Positions 35,328-44,490 of a stretch of 64,000 nucleotides of DNA are shown here, in pieces. The stretch lies in assembly GCA_963775575.1 (NCBI GenBank), contig CAVZJG010000002.1, forward strand, positions 1,674,001 through 1,738,000, read 5' to 3'. Within the stretch, counting starts at the first letter, position 1. The number at the start of each line of letters is the position of its first letter. Source of the DNA: Roseiarcus sp963775575. GTDB lineage: Bacteria; Pseudomonadota; Alphaproteobacteria; Rhizobiales; Beijerinckiaceae. Made by a program: the position numbers and the translations under genes. The notes beneath the pieces were generated by a model, which was given only the letters and a program-made list of their open reading frames with translations, did not search any database and had not been told where the DNA came from.

Positions 35328-35657
35328 CAGGTTCATTCCTTCTCTTACCGGCAAGCGCGCTCCGGCGCTGCGGCGCCAGGGGCGAAGAAGAAACGCGGCG
35401 CGGAGTTGAGGTCAAGCCGACGATAGGCGGCGCGCCTTTTCGCTGGGAAGCGCCGGCGCCGCCCCGCCGCGTCGCGACCAATCCCGCAGCCGGCCTTGAC
35501 GCGCGAATGAAGAATGAGGGATGGGAAAGATCGTCATCGGGCGGCGATGGCGCGCGGATGCGGGGTGCGGTGGACGAGATCGAGGGCGCTCCATGATCGA
35601 AGCGAAGCGGCGGTTTCTCGAGACGGCCATGTCTGCGGCGACCGACGTGGGCGCGGC
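35328..35657. other. Intergenic region before chrA
   Basis: No longer gene is supported. A 21-codon frame (35593-35661) starts at an ATG and its stop overlaps the chrA GTG start by four bases (GTGA). It could act as a leader peptide that couples to chrA or be the end of a lost regulator gene. Otherwise nothing recognisable. Confidence 0.3.
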
Positions 35658-36884
35658 GTGAGCGCCGACGCGAAAGTCGCGGACCCGGTCAAGCCCGGGC
35701 CTCGGCCGGGATCGGCGGGCGAAATCTTCCTCGTCTTCCTGAAACTCGGCCTGACGTCGTTCGGCGGGCCGATCGCCCATTTCGGCTATTTTCGCGCCGA
35801 ATTGGTCGAGCGCCGGCGCTGGCTGAGCGAACGCGCCTACGTCGACTTGGTCGCGCTGGCGCAATTTCTCCCCGGTCCGGCGTCGAGCCAGACCGGCTTC
35901 GCGATCGGGCTGATGCGCGGCGGCCGGCTCGGCGGGCTCGCCGCCTGGGCGGGCTTCGCCCTGCCCTCCGCCGTCCTCATGCTGCTGTTCGCCTACGGCG
36001 CGGCGAGTCTCGCCAATTCGTGGCAGGGCGTCGGCCTGCTGCACGGCCTGAAGCTCGTCGCGGTCGCCATCGTCGCCCAGGCCGTTCTGGGCATGGCGCG
36101 CGCGTTTTGTCCGGATCGCGCGCGCGCGTCGATCGCGGCGGCCGCCCTCGTGCTGCTGCTGTTGGCCCCCGGCTCGCTCAGCCAAATCGCCGCGATCGCG
36201 CTCGGTGGCGTCGGCGGCCTGGCGTTCTGTCGCGGCGGCGGCGAACCGATCGCCGACGATCTCGCCGCGCCCGTCGGCCGGCGCTCAGGGCTCGCCTGTT
36301 TGGCGGCGTTCCTGGCGCTGCTGGCGCTGTCCTTCGTCCCCGTCCGGGGCGGCACGCTGGCGCTGTTCGACGCGTTCTATCGCTCGGGCGCCCTGGTGTT
36401 CGGCGGCGGCCATGTCGTGCTGCCGCTGCTGCGCGACGCCGTCGTGGCGCCGGGTTGGGTTTCCGACAGCGCCTTTCTCGCCGGCTACGGCGCGGCGCAG
36501 GCGCTGCCGGGGCCCTTGTTCGCGTTCGCCGCCTATCTCGGCGCGCTGGCCGGCGCGCCGCCGGCCGGTCTCGCCGGCGCGCTCGTCGCCCTGGTCGCGA
36601 TCTTCCTGCCCGGCATGCTGGCGTTGATGGCCGCGTTGCCGTTCTGGCGCGCGCTGCGCGCGCTCGGGCCCGCGCAGGCCGCCGTGCGCGGCGTCAACGC
36701 CGCCGTCGTCGGGCTGCTCGGCGCCGCCCTCTACGATCCGGTGTGGACGAGCGCGGTTCGCGCGCCCGCGGACGCCGCGGTCGCCGCGGCCGCGTTCGCG
36801 CTGCTGGTGGTCTGGCGCGCGCCTCCGCTCGTCGTCGCGCTGGTCGCCGCCGCCGCGGGGATCGGCCTCGCCGCGCTCCGCTGA
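35658..36884 (+). CDS. chrA: Chromate transporter ChrA family
   Basis: The likely start is the GTG at 35658, where family similarity begins; a longer frame extends upstream without homology. The 408-residue inner-membrane protein has two homologous halves. The first carries FLKLGLTSFGGPIAHFGYFR and ALAQFLPGPASSQTGFAIGL, the second FYRSGALVFGGGHVVLPLLR and AAQALPGPLFAFAAYLGALA. This double GGP/PGP signature is diagnostic of the CHR superfamily, which effluxes chromate. About 12 membrane helices. Ends 13 bases from the convergent trcR gene. Confidence 0.9.
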   Translation: MSADAKVADPVKPGPRPGSAGEIFLVFLKLGLTSFGGPIAHFGYFRAELVERRRWLSERAYVDLVALAQFLPGPASSQTGFAIGLMRGGRLGGLAAWAGFALPSAVLMLLFAYGAASLANSWQGVGLLHGLKLVAVAIVAQAVLGMARAFCPDRARASIAAAALVLLLLAPGSLSQIAAIALGGVGGLAFCRGGGEPIADDLAAPVGRRSGLACLAAFLALLALSFVPVRGGTLALFDAFYRSGALVFGGGHVVLPLLRDAVVAPGWVSDSAFLAGYGAAQALPGPLFAFAAYLGALAGAPPAGLAGALVALVAIFLPGMLALMAALPFWRALRALGPAQAAVRGVNAAVVGLLGAALYDPVWTSAVRAPADAAVAAAAFALLVVWRAPPLVVALVAAAAGIGLAALR

Positions 36885-36897
36885 ACGGAGCGCCGCC

Positions 36898-37602
36898 TCA
36901 GTCCGCGCTCTTGAGTTCCTTGAGCTTGCCGAACACCGAATCGACGTCGATCTTCTCTTCGCTGGCCTTGGGCGTGGGCGCGCCGAAAACTTCGGCCTGG
37001 CTGACCGGCGCCGGCTTGGCGGTCGTCACTTCCGCCGAGACCAGAGTCTGGGTGCGGTCCTCCTCGACCTTGGGCCGATCCTTGGCGGCGCGGTTGACTT
37101 CGAAGTCGAGATCGATCTGCGAACACAGGCCGAGCGTCACCGGGTCCATCGGCTGGAGGTTGGCGGAATTCCAATGGCTGCGCTCGCGGATCGATTCGAG
37201 CGTGTGCTTGGTGGTGCCGACCAGACGCATGATCTGCGCGTCCTTCAACTCGGGATGATTGCGCAGCAGCCAGAGAATGGCGTTGGGCCGGTCCTGCCGG
37301 CGCGACAGCGGGGTGTAGCGCGCCCCGCGCGGCTTCTTGAATTCGGGCACCCGCACCTTGCTGGTCGCGAGCCGCAGTCGGCGCGATTCGTCCTTTTCGG
37401 CGGCGGCGATTTCCTCGCGGTTCAATTGCCCGGTGGAGATCGGGTCATAGCCCTTGATGCCGGTGGCGACCTCGCCGTCGGCGATGCCTTTGACCTCGAG
37501 CGGATGCAATTTGCAGAATTCGGCGATCTGGTCGAACGTCAGCGACGTGTTTTCGACCAGCCAGACGGCGGTGGCCTTGGGCATCAGCGGCGCTTCGGTC
37601 AT
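36898..37602 (-). CDS. trcR: Cell cycle transcriptional regulator TrcR (DUF1013)
   Basis: The 234-residue cytosolic protein starts MPKATAVWLVENTSLTFDQI (from residue 7) and continues FCKLHPLEVKGIADGEVATG, then YDPISTGQLNREEI and DRPNAILWLLRNHPELKDAQ followed by RLVGTTKHTLESIRERSHWN. Both segments look like helix-turn-helix units, the second resembling an XRE-like domain. This is the DUF1013 pattern, named TrcR in alphaproteobacteria and tied to cell-cycle control with RNA polymerase. The C-terminal 60 residues are variable. A strong promoter candidate lies about 100 bases upstream. Confidence 0.9.
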   Translation of the reverse strand: MTEAPLMPKATAVWLVENTSLTFDQIAEFCKLHPLEVKGIADGEVATGIKGYDPISTGQLNREEIAAAEKDESRRLRLATSKVRVPEFKKPRGARYTPLSRRQDRPNAILWLLRNHPELKDAQIMRLVGTTKHTLESIRERSHWNSANLQPMDPVTLGLCSQIDLDFEVNRAAKDRPKVEEDRTQTLVSAEVTTAKPAPVSQAEVFGAPTPKASEEKIDVDSVFGKLKELKSAD

Positions 37603-37699
37603 GGCGGACGAACTCCTTGGAATTCAAGCGGCGCGCGCCGCTCCCTTCGTGAGGGGCGAGGCGCAGCCTCAAATCTATCAATCTCGAGGGGATTGTATC

Positions 37700-37728
37700 C
37701 TTATAGGCGCCGCTGCGCCGGATTGCAA
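37700..37728 (-). promoter_or_regulatory. Promoter of trcR
   Basis: On the minus strand TTGCAA (37728-37723), a 17-base spacer and TATAAG (37705-37700) give a near-consensus housekeeping promoter. Transcription would start near 37693, leaving a leader of about 90 bases before trcR. Confidence 0.6.
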
Positions 37729-37979
37729 TCGGCGCCGGCCGCTCTTTTCGGACGCAGAACGCGCGTCGATCGCCTCTGCCTGGCTTTGAAGCCCTGGCGA
37801 AGCCCCCCGCGGCCGCAAGCCGTGCAAGGCCCGAGCAAGCTCTGGGTGTTGTGTTGAGCGCCATCGAGGCCACGCCGCCCGCGCGGACTTAAGAGGGTCC
37901 TCGATTCGCGTTCGCTTCCTAAAGGGGTCGATCGGCGACGGCGGCGACGCGCCCCTTCGCATCGACGGTTCCGACGAGA
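37729..37979. other. Intergenic region between trcR and the GNAT gene
   Basis: No coding frame here is credible and no repeat or strong hairpin is visible. It must hold any plus-strand promoter of the acetyltransferase gene, but no clear boxes were found. Confidence 0.3.
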
Positions 37980-38612
37980 ATGGGAAAGAGGATGACCGAA
38001 GATCGATTTCTCATCGAGGGGCTGCGCATCCGGCTGCGCGACGGCCGCGACGCTCCGGACCTTCTCGAACTGTTCAACGAAGAGCGATTTCTTCATTACG
38101 CCTCGGCCAGAGGGCCGTTCGCCTCGGTCGACGAACTCCAAACCTGGCTCGCCAACATCGCCTGCTCGAAGAGATTCGAGGTGGTCGGCGTCTTCGCCGG
38201 CAAGACGATCGGCTTTGGCGGCCTGTATGTGATGGGCGACGGCCTCAGCCATTCCGGCTGGATCCTTCTCGGCGTGCGCGAAACGTTCCAGGCGCGCGGG
38301 ATCGGCGCCAGACTGATGCAAATGCTGATGGCCGGCGCCAGCATCATGATCGGCTTGCGCCGGGTTCAATTGACCGTCTTCGGCGACAACGACCCGGCGA
38401 TCAAACTCTACCGCCGGTTCGGTTTCGAGATCGAGGGACGCCACCGAGATTTCGTGCGCCGCGGCAAGACCTTCGTCGACGCCCTCACGATGGCCAAGCT
38501 CTATGACGGGCGCGAGGCCGCGACGCCGAACTTCGAGGCGTTGGCCGGGATCGGGCGCACGCGCCCATCGCGATCGGGCGAAGCCGGCCGGGAAGCGCGC
38601 GCCGCGAGTTGA
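37980..38612 (+). CDS. GNAT family N-acetyltransferase
   Basis: The 210-residue protein has GNAT motif order: VVGVFAGKTIGFGGLYVMG (beta strands 4-5), SGWILLGVRETFQARGIGARLMQML with the acetyl-CoA pyrophosphate loop R-x-x-G-x-G/A (QARGIGA, residues 102-108), and QLTVFGDNDPAIKLYRRFGF near residues 130-150, followed by EGRHRDFVRRG. The start at 37980 is possible, and an ATG at 37992 is an alternative. The acceptor is unknown; the RRFGFEIEGRHRD ending is common in acyltransferases acting on small amines or protein N-termini. Confidence 0.85.
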   Translation: MGKRMTEDRFLIEGLRIRLRDGRDAPDLLELFNEERFLHYASARGPFASVDELQTWLANIACSKRFEVVGVFAGKTIGFGGLYVMGDGLSHSGWILLGVRETFQARGIGARLMQMLMAGASIMIGLRRVQLTVFGDNDPAIKLYRRFGFEIEGRHRDFVRRGKTFVDALTMAKLYDGREAATPNFEALAGIGRTRPSRSGEAGREARAAS

Positions 38613-38785
38613 CGCGCCGGGCGCGAATCCTTTCGCGTTGCCCGGCGCCGGCGGGAAGCGAAGCCGCTTTCGGCGGCCCGATTCATCCTTGCGCAAGATT
38701 TTGGCGCCAAGATCGGCGGTCGCGCGAAAGCGACCCCTGTCGCCCGCCGAGAGAATGCTTCTCCGGGACCACCGTGTTAGACGCC

Positions 38786-39160
38786 ATGAACATGCCAACG
38801 GACGACGCCGGCGCCGCGGCGACCGAAAGGCGGCGCGCTCTTCGCACCCGATGCCTGCGGGAGGGGCGTTGCGTGTTCAACAACGACTGTTCAATTCTCA
38901 ACGTGCTCGTTCGCAATATTTCTGCAACCGGCGCAAAATTGACCGGCAGCGAATTGATCTGCCTGCCTGACGAGTTCGAACTGCAGGTCAACGACGGAAA
39001 CGGCGTCTTCGTCTCGCGCCGGGTCAGGCGGATCTGGTCCCACGCCGACGCGGTCGGCGTCGCGTTCGTCGATTCGGAGCGCGAACGATCTCTGGCTTCT
39101 GGGCCGACAGGGCTTCGAAGCGCGGCTTCCGCGCGCGCTCCCGTTCGCGGCGCGGCTTAG
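38786..39160 (+). CDS. PilZ domain protein
   Basis: I start at the ATG 38786; a GTG at 38774 is upstream. The 124-residue protein is little more than one PilZ domain. Seen: the c-di-GMP arginine motif RRALRTRCLREGRC (residues 16-29) and the RNISATGAKL segment corresponding to the (D/N)xSxxG box, then SRRVRRIWSHADAVGVAFVD. It would bind cyclic di-GMP and, standing beside the flagellar cluster, could tune motility. The last 30 residues are disordered. Confidence 0.82.
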   Translation: MNMPTDDAGAAATERRRALRTRCLREGRCVFNNDCSILNVLVRNISATGAKLTGSELICLPDEFELQVNDGNGVFVSRRVRRIWSHADAVGVAFVDSERERSLASGPTGLRSAASARAPVRGAA

Positions 39161-39254
39161 CCTGAGAGCCGGGGGCGGCCGTGCCGAGCGCCGCCGGCGC
39201 CCTCGGCGATCGATCCCGTTCGGATCGCGGCGCGTCCGCCGACGCGGCCGAGCG

Positions 39255-39713
39255 TCACAAGTGCTGCTTGGCCTGCGCGGACGACAGGAAGGTGAATTCC
39301 TGAATTCCCATGTCGACGACGACCGGGGCGTTCACGCGCGCGTTGACGTTCTTCATCACGGCCTTCGTCATCTTGTTCAAATCGAACGCATCGAGATGGT
39401 CGAAGTCGATCGTCGGATCGTCGTAGATATAGCGAAACGTCTCGTCGACGACGAACGGATCCGCCGGGAGCGGAGTCTTCTTCTCGGCGCTGTCGTCGAC
39501 GACGAAGGAAAGCTGCACGACGATATACCCCTTGACGACCCCGTCGCGGATCTTGGGAATATCGATCTCTTTGGTCTTCCTGGATTCTCGCGCCGGCGTG
39601 GCGGCGGCGGCGACCGGTTGCCTGGCGATGACCTCGCGAACGTAATTCGTGGCGTAGCCGGCCGCGAGGGTGGTCAGGCACGCCCAAAAACCGACGAGGA
39701 TGATCTTGGTCAT
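39255..39713 (-). CDS. Single-span membrane protein with FliL-like domain
   Basis: The start at 39713 overlaps the upstream stop by four bases (ATGA). The 152-residue protein has one N-terminal membrane helix (IILVGFWACLTTLAAGYATN) and a periplasmic part with IRDGVVKGYIVVQLSFVVDD, then ETFRYIYDDPTIDFDHLDAF and a C-terminal VNAPVVVDMGIQEFTFLSSA. The helix-linker-alpha/beta order and the end recall FliL, of which a normal copy exists at 50363. So it may be a FliL paralogue that acts at the stator. It closes the flagellar operon. Function inferred. Confidence 0.6.
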   Translation of the reverse strand: MTKIILVGFWACLTTLAAGYATNYVREVIARQPVAAAATPARESRKTKEIDIPKIRDGVVKGYIVVQLSFVVDDSAEKKTPLPADPFVVDETFRYIYDDPTIDFDHLDAFDLNKMTKAVMKNVNARVNAPVVVDMGIQEFTFLSSAQAKQHL

Positions 39714-40123
39714 TCGTCGTCGTCCAACCATGGGCGGGCCGAATAGGTGCCGTCGGACTGGCTTTCGCGAATCGCCTTGGCAATGATCTCGGAGACCGCT
39801 TGCGCCGCTTGCAACTGCGTGTGCAGCATGCGGTGGTTGGTCTCCAGCTTGGCCTGAAGATCGGCGAGCGCCGCGCGAAGAACGGGACCGACCTGATTGC
39901 CGGCGAGCGCCGGCGCGAGACGATTCAGCTCGAGCAATCCCTGGCTCTTACGCAAGTTGTACGCGCGGTAGTCGACCGGTCCGCGCCGCGCGATGTCCTG
40001 GTTTTCCTCGTCGAGCGCTTGGCGCAGGCGATCGACGACCGGAAGAATCATGGCGAGCGGGCTCTGCGAACGGCCCGAGTTCGCCGCGGCGAAGTTGGGG
40101 TGACGAAGAATGGCGGCGCTCAT
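39710..40123 (-). CDS. FlgN-like flagellar export chaperone candidate
   Basis: The 137-residue helical protein overlaps flgJ by four bases and the next gene by four. It has VDRLRQALDEENQDIARRGP, then YRAYNLRKSQGLLELNRLAP and a long second helix LQAKLETNHRMLHTQLQAAQ, ending SDGTYSARPWLDDDE. The layout of two long amphipathic helices with K-S-x-G-L-L-E-L-x-R is like FlgN, chaperone for the hook-filament junction proteins FlgK and FlgL. Rhizobial FlgN proteins are very divergent, so the assignment is tentative. Confidence 0.6.
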   Translation of the reverse strand: MSAAILRHPNFAAANSGRSQSPLAMILPVVDRLRQALDEENQDIARRGPVDYRAYNLRKSQGLLELNRLAPALAGNQVGPVLRAALADLQAKLETNHRMLHTQLQAAQAVSEIIAKAIRESQSDGTYSARPWLDDDE

Positions 40124-40716
40124 GTGCGGCGCCGATCCGCAAAGAGGAAGGCGCCGTCGGAGTGGCCGACGTCGCTCGGCAGCGACAGATCGTTGGCGCT
40201 CATTTGCGCCGCGTTATGCGCGTCCGCGACATCGAGACGGCTCGCCCGCTCCAACGACGCGGCCGCCGACAGCGGGTGCGCCTCGAACAAGCGTCTGGCG
40301 ATTCCCAGCGTCCCGGATTTGGCGATTTGTCGCGACACCTGGTCGGCGAGCATGGATTTCCACATGTCGCCGGCCAAGCCCTGGCCAAAGGTCGCAGACG
40401 CGTCCTTCGGCAACATCTCGTTGACGAACCCATCGAGCAGCACCGCTTCGAAATCGACTTGCGCCTTCGCCGCCTTGTCGCTGGCGGCGAGCATCGTGTC
40501 GGCCAATCGCGACCGGGCGTCGGCCATCTCGGCGACCGGCGCCGCGGCGAGCGAAGCGGACGGCGCCGTCTGCGCCAGCGTCTGGGCAAAATCCCCGGTT
40601 TGCGCCGCCGCCGCGCCGGCGAGCGCGTTGAGCCGTTGCGCGGCCGCCGCCGCGCGCGCCGGATCGGCGGCGTTGACGACTTCGAGCACGACGTCCGAGG
40701 CAGGATCGATAGGCAT
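40120..40716 (-). CDS. flgJ: FlgJ-type rod-binding protein
   Basis: The 198-residue protein contains a rod-binding domain: VDFEAVLLDGFVNEMLPKDA (residues 84-103), then FGQGLAGDMWKSMLADQVSR and QIAKSGTLGIARRLFEAHPL. It lacks the C-terminal muramidase domain of enteric FlgJ, as normal in alphaproteobacteria, where the protein acts only as a rod cap/scaffold. The N-terminal half is Ala-rich and disordered. Overlap with the FlgN-like gene shows an operon. Confidence 0.85.
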   Translation of the reverse strand: MPIDPASDVVLEVVNAADPARAAAAAQRLNALAGAAAAQTGDFAQTLAQTAPSASLAAAPVAEMADARSRLADTMLAASDKAAKAQVDFEAVLLDGFVNEMLPKDASATFGQGLAGDMWKSMLADQVSRQIAKSGTLGIARRLFEAHPLSAAASLERASRLDVADAHNAAQMSANDLSLPSDVGHSDGAFLFADRRRT

Positions 40717-40763
40717 GGCGCCGCTCAGAGGCGTTGAACTCGCGCGAGCTTCCTCCCCTAGCC

Positions 40764-41162
40764 TTACGCCGAGCTTGACTTCGGATTGCGCAGCGACCGT
40801 TCGATGAGATCGGCGAGTTCCCTGCGCTGATTTTGCTCGCGATATTTCGCCTCGACGCTTTCGCGGGCGCGATCGGCGAGTTTGGCCCGCGTTCCCTGAT
40901 CGATCGCCCGCCGCGTCTGCGCTTCGACCTCGGCCTCGGCGGCGGCGATCTCCCTTTCCAACGCGCGAACGCGGCGCAGGGCCGCCGCCGCCGGCGCGCC
41001 GTAGGCGGCGACGCCGCGTTCCATCGCCTCCAGCATTTGGCGATGATTCTCGATCAGGTCGTCGCGCTCGCGGCCGAGCGTGGCCAGCCGCCAGACCGCG
41101 AGATCGTGCATTTGGCTATGCACCCGCTCGATCCTCACCAGCGATTCGATTCGCTTCTTCAT
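40764..41162 (-). CDS. FliJ-like coiled-coil protein
   Basis: The 132-residue protein is almost wholly alpha-helical and charged: RIERVHSQMHDLAVWRLATL, then LGRERDDLIENHRQMLEAME, and ALEREIAAAEAEVEAQTRRA near residues 68-87. Size, coiled coil and position directly after fliR suggest the FliJ stalk of the flagellar export ATPase, which is poorly conserved and often unannotated in rhizobia. The assignment rests on context and shape, not on a specific motif. Confidence 0.55.
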   Translation of the reverse strand: MKKRIESLVRIERVHSQMHDLAVWRLATLGRERDDLIENHRQMLEAMERGVAAYGAPAAAALRRVRALEREIAAAEAEVEAQTRRAIDQGTRAKLADRARESVEAKYREQNQRRELADLIERSLRNPKSSSA

Positions 41163-41165
41163 CGC

Positions 41166-41954
41166 TCATCCGGTTATCAGCCAAGCCTCGAATCCCGACA
41201 TGAACTCGCCGAGAAGCGGCTTGATCGAGAAATACAATAACAACAGCCCCCCGGCGATGATGAACGGCGCCGCCATATAGAAGATGGCGATCTGAGGCGT
41301 CAGACGGTTGATCAGGCTCATCGCCAGATTGACGATGATCGCGTAGATGAAGAAGGGCGAGCATACCCTGAGCGCGAGGCGAAAGGTGTCGCCGAGGATC
41401 GAGGCCACCTGCCGCAAGGAATATCCCGCGTTGAAATCGGCGCCGATCGGAATCGCCTGATACGAAGCGGCCAAGCCGCGCAAGACTTCCCAGTGCGCAT
41501 CGGCGATGAAGATCAGCGCGGTCGCCGACAGGCTCACGAAGCTGGCGAGCGGCGGCAACGCCTGGTTCGGCTCGAGGTCGATGCCGAACGGATTGGCCAT
41601 GCCGAGCATCGTCGCCACTCCCGTCGTCATGGTCTCCAGCGCGAGAAGGAACAGCCGACCGAGAAGACCGATCAGGCCGCCGATCGCCGTCTCCACCGCG
41701 ATCAACCGCAGCGCCGGGACCGGGTCGGCGCTGAGCGAGCGCAACGGCGCCGAACCGAGCAGCAGCGGCGCGAGCGACAGCGTCACCGCCACCGCGATGA
41801 ACAATCGAACCTGCACCGGAATCTGCGCGCTCGCTATCCCGGGCATCAGCATCAGGCAGCCGCCGATGCGGCAGAACAGAATGAACGTCGCCAACGTCAG
41901 GTTGGGATTGAGGATCGCGCCGGCGCCGGCGAATATGTCGTCGCTCGCGTTCAC
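41166..41954 (-). CDS. fliR: Flagellar export apparatus protein FliR
   Basis: The GTG start immediately follows the flhA stop (TAAGTG). The 262-residue protein has six or so membrane helices: LATFILFCRIGGCLMLMPGI, FIAVAVTLSLAPLLL, AVETAIGGLIGLLGRLFLLA, then TALIFIADAHWEVLRGLAAS and a C-terminal pair with FIIAGGLLLLYFSIKPLLGE. This is the FliR/SpaR fold that caps the export gate complex. Intact. Confidence 0.93.
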   Translation of the reverse strand: MNASDDIFAGAGAILNPNLTLATFILFCRIGGCLMLMPGIASAQIPVQVRLFIAVAVTLSLAPLLLGSAPLRSLSADPVPALRLIAVETAIGGLIGLLGRLFLLALETMTTGVATMLGMANPFGIDLEPNQALPPLASFVSLSATALIFIADAHWEVLRGLAASYQAIPIGADFNAGYSLRQVASILGDTFRLALRVCSPFFIYAIIVNLAMSLINRLTPQIAIFYMAAPFIIAGGLLLLYFSIKPLLGEFMSGFEAWLITG

Positions 41955-44057
41955 TTAAGATATCGAGCCGAGCGACTTGACTTCAAAGCCGCGCGCAATC
42001 TCGAGTTGCGACAACACCGGCAGGGTCGGGAACATGCGCTCGATGATCATTCGCACATAGGGCCGCGTCTCGGCGGTGGTGACGAGCGCGAAGACCTGTT
42101 TGTCCTCCAAGCGTTTGCGGATCGCCGCCGACGCTTCGGCGGCGAATTGCTCCATCAACCTTGGATCGATGTCGAATTCGGTCACCTCGCCCTTGGCGTC
42201 GCGCTTGAGGCTCTGGTGGAAGACGAGGTCCCAGCGATTGCCGAGCCGCAGCACGCGCAGCGCGCCCTGGTCCTGAATGTCGCCGCAGATCTGTTGCGCC
42301 ATGCGAACGCGCACGTGCTCGACGATCTGCTCCGGGCGGCGCACGTGCGGCGCGATCTCGGCGATCGCCTCGAGAATCAGGCTGAGGTTGCGAATGGAGA
42401 CGCGCTCGGCGAGCAGCAGCTTGAGCACCGCCTGCAGCCCCGAGTAGGAAATCTGCGACGGGCACATTTCGTCGATCAGTTTCTTGTATTCGGGCTCCAG
42501 CCTGTCGAGCAGCGCGCGCATGTCCTTGTACGACAGCAGTTGCGCCAGGTTGTTGTGGATCACCTCGCTCAAGTGCGTGAGCAGGACCGACACCGGGTCG
42601 ATCGGCTTGAACCCCTCCCGCCTGACGTCCTTGATGTAGGCTTGCGAAATCGAGATCGCTTTCATTCCGAAGGCCGGCTCGCGGACTTCGTCGCCGGGAA
42701 CGTTGGGGCGTTTGCCGTCGCCGACGATCACCAGGAATTCGCTGACGCGCAACTCCTGCGTCGCCACCACCGTGCCGTGGATGCGGATCTGATAGGCCTT
42801 GGCGGGCGTTTTGATGTCGTCGGTGAGCTTGATCTCCGGCACGACGAAGCCGTATTGCCGCGCGAATTTCCGCCGCATCTTGGCGACGCGGGAGGCGATT
42901 TCGTCGTGCGCGGCGAGCAGCGTCGCCGTCAGTTCCTTGCTGAAGCAGAGTTCGATCTCGGCCGATTTCAGTTGCTCCTTGATCGAGGAGCGCGCGTCGG
43001 CGCGGGCCTTTTCCTCGCGCTTGGCCTTCTCGGCCGCGGCGATCGCGCGGTCCTTCGCCTGCCGGTTGGGAATGGCGACGCCGACAAAAGCCATCAGACC
43101 GCCGAGAACCGCGAACGGAAAGAACGGCAGACCCGGGATCGCGCCGAGCACGAACATCAGCACCGCCGCCATGAACAGCGCATTGGGATAATTGCTGAGC
43201 TGCTCGAGCACCGCCTTGTCGGCGGAGCCGCGCGTGCCGCCCTTGGCCACCAACATGCCGGCGGCGAGTGAAATGATCAGCGCTGGAATCTGCGACACCA
43301 GGCCGTCGCCGACCGAAAGCTTGGTGAAGATGTCCGCCGCGGTGGACAATCCGAGGCCGTGCCTGGTGACGCCGATGACGATGCCGCCGAAGACATTGAC
43401 GGCGAGAATGATGAGACTGGCGATCGCGTCGCCGCGCACGAACTTCGACGCGCCGTCCATCGAACCGAAGAACGCGCTTTCCTCCTCGAGTTCGCGCCGG
43501 CGTTGCTGGGCGATCTTCTCGTCGATGAGGCCGGCCGACAGGTCGGCGTCGATCGCCATCTGCTTGCCGGGAATGGCGTCGAGCGTGAACCGCGCGCCGA
43601 CTTCCGCGATGCGGGTGGCGCCCTTGGTGATCACCAGAAAATTGATGATCACCAGGATGAGGAAGACGATGATGCCGATGACGAAGTCGCCGCTCATCAC
43701 CAGGCTGGCGAATCCGGCGATGATGTAGCCGGCGGCGGTCGTCCCTTGCGCCCCGTGCGACAGAATGAGCCGCGTCGTCGAGATGTTCAGCGCCAGCCGA
43801 AGGATGGTCGCCACCAGCAGCACGGTGGGAAACGCGGAGAATTCCAGCGGTTTCTGGATCCACAACGCGACCATCAAGATCAGCACCGAAAACGCGATCG
43901 ACAGCGCCAGCCCGAGATCGATCCCGATCGACGGAACCGGCAGGAAGAACAGGCACAGGATCAGCGCGATGGCGGTCGCGAAGCCGATGTCCTTGCCGTT
44001 GCGGCCGGAGGCCGGCTCCACGGCCGCCGTCGTCGCGGCCGCCGTCGTCAATGACAT
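41955..44057 (-). CDS. flhA: Flagellar export gate protein FlhA
   Basis: The 700-residue protein has an N-terminal half of eight membrane helices with the conserved FHIPEP-family segment between them (VLIMVALWIQKPLEFSAFPT, then LLVATILRLALNISTTRLIL) and the loop RIAEVGARFTLDAIPGKQMA. The cytoplasmic domain (from residue 330) contains ELCFSKELTATLLAAHDEIA and VEHVRVRMAQQICGDIQD. It forms the proton-driven gate that receives FliI-FliH-delivered substrates. GAGGAGAG precedes the ATG. Intact and of family length. Confidence 0.95.
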   Translation of the reverse strand: MSLTTAAATTAAVEPASGRNGKDIGFATAIALILCLFFLPVPSIGIDLGLALSIAFSVLILMVALWIQKPLEFSAFPTVLLVATILRLALNISTTRLILSHGAQGTTAAGYIIAGFASLVMSGDFVIGIIVFLILVIINFLVITKGATRIAEVGARFTLDAIPGKQMAIDADLSAGLIDEKIAQQRRRELEEESAFFGSMDGASKFVRGDAIASLIILAVNVFGGIVIGVTRHGLGLSTAADIFTKLSVGDGLVSQIPALIISLAAGMLVAKGGTRGSADKAVLEQLSNYPNALFMAAVLMFVLGAIPGLPFFPFAVLGGLMAFVGVAIPNRQAKDRAIAAAEKAKREEKARADARSSIKEQLKSAEIELCFSKELTATLLAAHDEIASRVAKMRRKFARQYGFVVPEIKLTDDIKTPAKAYQIRIHGTVVATQELRVSEFLVIVGDGKRPNVPGDEVREPAFGMKAISISQAYIKDVRREGFKPIDPVSVLLTHLSEVIHNNLAQLLSYKDMRALLDRLEPEYKKLIDEMCPSQISYSGLQAVLKLLLAERVSIRNLSLILEAIAEIAPHVRRPEQIVEHVRVRMAQQICGDIQDQGALRVLRLGNRWDLVFHQSLKRDAKGEVTEFDIDPRLMEQFAAEASAAIRKRLEDKQVFALVTTAETRPYVRMIIERMFPTLPVLSQLEIARGFEVKSLGSIS

Positions 44058-44217
44058 GGCGGTCTCTCCTCGTTAACCCGTCGCGCCGACAATGACCGCC
44101 AAAGCTTGCGCGGGTCTCGCCGATCGCGCTTCGCGGCGGCGCCGGCGGCCGACAAGCCGACGTCCGCAAGCGCGGTCGACTTCGCGCCCGAAGGCGCGGC
44201 GCGGCCTCCAGCGCCGA

Positions 44218-44490
44218 TCAGTTCTCGAATCCGCGTTCGATGCGCGCGTAGACGTTTTCGGTGAAGACGTAAAATTGTCCGCCGATGAAGGACGCGGTGA
44301 GGCTGACGACCGCGAAAATCACTACGATTTTCGGGACGAAGGTCAGGGTCATTTCCTGGATCTGGGTCAGCGCTTGCAGCAGCGCGATCGCTACGCCGAC
44401 GACCATGGCGGCGCCGATCGAGGGACCGGCGCCGACGATGACCAGCCAGATCGCCGACTGTATGACGTCGAGCGCGTCGCCCTCGTTCAT
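44218..44490 (-). CDS. fliQ: Flagellar export apparatus protein FliQ
   Basis: The ATG at 44490 overlaps the flgD stop (ATGA). The 90-residue protein has two membrane helices, AIWLVIVGAGPSIGAAMVVG and FVPKIVVIFAVVSLTASFIG, separated by LLQALTQIQEMTLTFVPK, the typical FliQ linker. FliQ surrounds FliP/FliR in the export gate. A 160-base spacer with no gene separates it from flhA. Confidence 0.93.
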   Translation of the reverse strand: MNEGDALDVIQSAIWLVIVGAGPSIGAAMVVGVAIALLQALTQIQEMTLTFVPKIVVIFAVVSLTASFIGGQFYVFTENVYARIERGFEN

